Source of the DNA: a virus
Reading direction: 5' to 3' (one strand)
IMG/VR virus record: IMGVR_UViG_3300048927_000364
Coordinates: 1-40,632 of that record
DNA: 40,632 bases
The position numbers and the translations under genes are program-made. The notes under the pieces were generated by a model. That model ran no database searches and was not told where the DNA came from. It saw nothing but the letters and a program-made list of their open reading frames with translations. The stretch's first letter is position 1, and every line of letters starts with the position of its first letter. Below, one piece after another: positions 39,174 through 40,632 of the stretch.

Positions 39174-40364
39174 TCAGTCATCCCAGGAATTCACTTTAGG
39201 AGCAGGATCGCCTTCTGGATCAAAGAATGGATCGGGCTCGGCATAAAGTTCAAGCTCAACCAATCTCTCTTGGATTCGCTCAACCGTCGTCTTGTTTTCA
39301 AGATCGGCGAGCCGTTGCGTAGCCCAAACAATCATCCGAGCATAATCAGCGGGTATTTCCCCGTACTGTGGGACAGCTGATATCGTTGCTCGGAGATCAT
39401 CCACCTCGCGACGAGCGTCAGCGATCCATTTCAAGAAGCTAAGCCGGTCGTCTTCACGTTTTTGGCGCAGTTCGACCAGTTGTCTCCGATGGCGCATACG
39501 CAGGCGCAGCTCTTCTGCGTGTCGACGCCGTTTGTCGCTTTCACCATTAGCTATATGATTGATGCGGAAGCTTTCAACGATCTGAGGAACCAATTCTTCT
39601 AGCCGCCGCTGATCGGTGTCAGTCCAATTTTTTGCGACACCCTCCGCGTCGCCCCAGATTTGGAGATTCAGCCGCCCTATGTGTTTAAGCTCGTATTGCT
39701 TCCACCCGTATTTTGAGTCGGTCGTAATCTGCTTTCGCGGGGCTGTAATACGAAAATCGACCTTCGTACCGTCTTTCGTGAATCCGAGGCGGCTGCTCAG
39801 GCAATCAAAGGAAAACCCGAACGGCTGGAGTTCGGCGTGGATGCGGCCCAGGAGTGCTCCAACGCGATCGACATCAGCAGGAGTGACTTTTGTCCATCTC
39901 AGCGAAATATAGCCGTCGCGGTCAGGCTTACATTTTCGAAACTCGGCGACGAAGGCCTTTACATTTCCTTCCAACTTGACCGGTGTCGACATAGAAGGCG
40001 GAGCGACGGATTTGGGAAGTTCATCGACTGGGGCTGGTGCGACAAGGGCTTCGTCTTTTTGCCTCGGCTCTGCTCTTATGGTAGCCAACGCCTGAGCAAG
40101 GTATTCGCTCTGCGGAGTGGCAGACTTGCCGCCGATGTGGACGGTTTGAAGGCCCGTATTGTCGACCGCCCTTAGGGGAGTGCGTTTTGGCTTCTGGCCG
40201 GCCTCGATCTTAGCCCAGTATCCTCGCGGTGGCACCGGAATCAGATGTCTTGCACACGTCTTAGCCAAGCCTTTATCCGACAATCCAAAATCTGCAGCAA
40301 GCTTCTGCATCGGAGTGGACCAGACAAGCTCGTGCAATTCTTCCCTAGAGTAGGTTCGTTTCAT
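39174..40364 (-). CDS. Conserved hypothetical protein, YSREEL..LVW type
   Basis: The 396-residue protein starts with an HTH-like domain typical of a widespread but uncharacterised proteobacterial family: YSREELHELVWSTPMQKLA, then GLSDKGLAKTCARHLIPVPP and RGYWAKIEAGQ. The middle (residues 130-260) is mixed alpha/beta, and residues 265-370 form a basic coiled coil (RRRHAEELRLRMRHRRQLVE). It is the first gene of a three-gene leftward operon next to attR. The N-terminus suggests DNA binding; the function is unknown. Confidence 0.8.
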   Translation of the reverse strand: MKRTYSREELHELVWSTPMQKLAADFGLSDKGLAKTCARHLIPVPPRGYWAKIEAGQKPKRTPLRAVDNTGLQTVHIGGKSATPQSEYLAQALATIRAEPRQKDEALVAPAPVDELPKSVAPPSMSTPVKLEGNVKAFVAEFRKCKPDRDGYISLRWTKVTPADVDRVGALLGRIHAELQPFGFSFDCLSSRLGFTKDGTKVDFRITAPRKQITTDSKYGWKQYELKHIGRLNLQIWGDAEGVAKNWTDTDQRRLEELVPQIVESFRINHIANGESDKRRRHAEELRLRMRHRRQLVELRQKREDDRLSFLKWIADARREVDDLRATISAVPQYGEIPADYARMIVWATQRLADLENKTTVERIQERLVELELYAEPDPFFDPEGDPAPKVNSWDD

Positions 40365-40441
40365 CCCAACATCCTCTGCCGTCTGAAAGGAAGCAAAAGG
40401 GGATGTTGTGAGTCAAGTCACTGTATAGGGGAATCACTCAG

Positions 40442-40467
40442 AGGTTTGTCGAACCTAGGGAGCACTA
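40442..40467. promoter_or_regulatory. Candidate integrase arm-type site (right)
   Basis: Matches 441-466 at 23 of 26 bases in the same orientation, with the near-palindrome AGGTTTG-T-CGAACCT. It lies between the right-end operon and the right core, as expected for the second arm of attP. Confidence 0.55.
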
Positions 40468-40470
40468 TGC

Positions 40471-40501
40471 AAAAAGGGCTTCCGGTTTCCCGAAAGCCCT
40501 T
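40471..40501 (-). terminator. Phage-supplied terminator for tRNA-Val
   Basis: On the minus strand an AAGGGCTT/AAGCCCTT stem, extended by GG/CC pairs across one mismatch, is followed by TTTTT. It lies within the prophage just after the tRNA 3' end. It takes the place of the host terminator at 250-280 that integration moved 40 kb away. Confidence 0.8.
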
Positions 40502-40510
40502 AGTGTACAA

Positions 40511-40595
<85 letters not shown>

Positions 40596-40632
40596 ATCCG
40601 ATGGCGGCGCATAGATCACAAAACCTTGGTTG

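Overview
The window holds one complete-looking temperate phage genome (about 290-40566) integrated in a chromosome that looks alphaproteobacterial, most likely Rhizobiaceae (Rhizobium/Agrobacterium type). Support for the host: the prophage sits in the 3' end of a tRNA-Val(GAC) gene, codon use is GC-rich, several small proteins are of kinds I associate with rhizobial genomes (DUF1515-like, the YSREEL..LVW protein), and a rhizobial-style CTGAC-N17-CTTTAT promoter is present. A 56-bp perfect direct repeat (290-345 and 40511-40566) marks attL and attR. Host DNA is limited to the tail of one coding region (3-161), a tRNA terminator (250-280) and sequence beyond 40596. The virion genes point to a P22-like short-tailed phage: P22-type portal, N4-gp56-type capsid, gp10-like plug, ejection proteins and a tail lysozyme.

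Layout. (1) 487-3767, leftward lysogeny/integration operon: a small protein, a Tat-exported protein, two small proteins (one related to the first gene), an excisionase-like HTH protein and a tyrosine integrase. (2) 3780-4760, control switch: an HTH repressor gene flanked on both sides by promoters whose -35/-10 spacers contain TGAAATTTCA-like operators, giving an OL/OR arrangement. The rightward promoter drives a nearly leaderless Cro-like gene. (3) 4761-9500, rightward early operon: small proteins, DnaB-type helicase, an initiator-like protein with three 21-bp iteron-like repeats inside its gene, a Cys/His-motif protein, and a NusG-like protein with a TTG start. (4) 9674-13376, mostly leftward small accessory genes: Cys-rich and His-rich exported proteins, a proline/glycine-rich membrane protein, small membrane and ferredoxin-like proteins, plus one rightward Gp49/Gp66-family gene. 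(5) 13523-31355, rightward late genes: terminase, portal, scaffold, capsid, connectors, ejection proteins and tail fibres, interrupted by two leftward small genes and a UUCG terminator. (6) 31392-33045, leftward insert: a HEPN-like gene and a lipoprotein, with a decayed holin-like fragment between them. (7) 33152-35204, lysis genes: membrane protein/holin, SAR endolysin, nested spanins and three small membrane proteins. (8) 35229-40364, accessory right end: a membrane protein with a beta-rich domain, a Panacea-type antitoxin with its probable toxin, a small membrane protein, and a three-gene leftward operon with two HTH-like proteins.

How it works together (inference). The repressor should shut both the leftward int/xis operon and the rightward replication operon. 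After induction the early operon would replicate the DNA and make the NusG-like factor, which may let RNA polymerase read through terminators in the late region. Cargo genes sit at the edges of the late operon and at both flanks and run leftward, the usual pattern of genes expressed in the lysogen. All essential modules are open, so the prophage may well be inducible.
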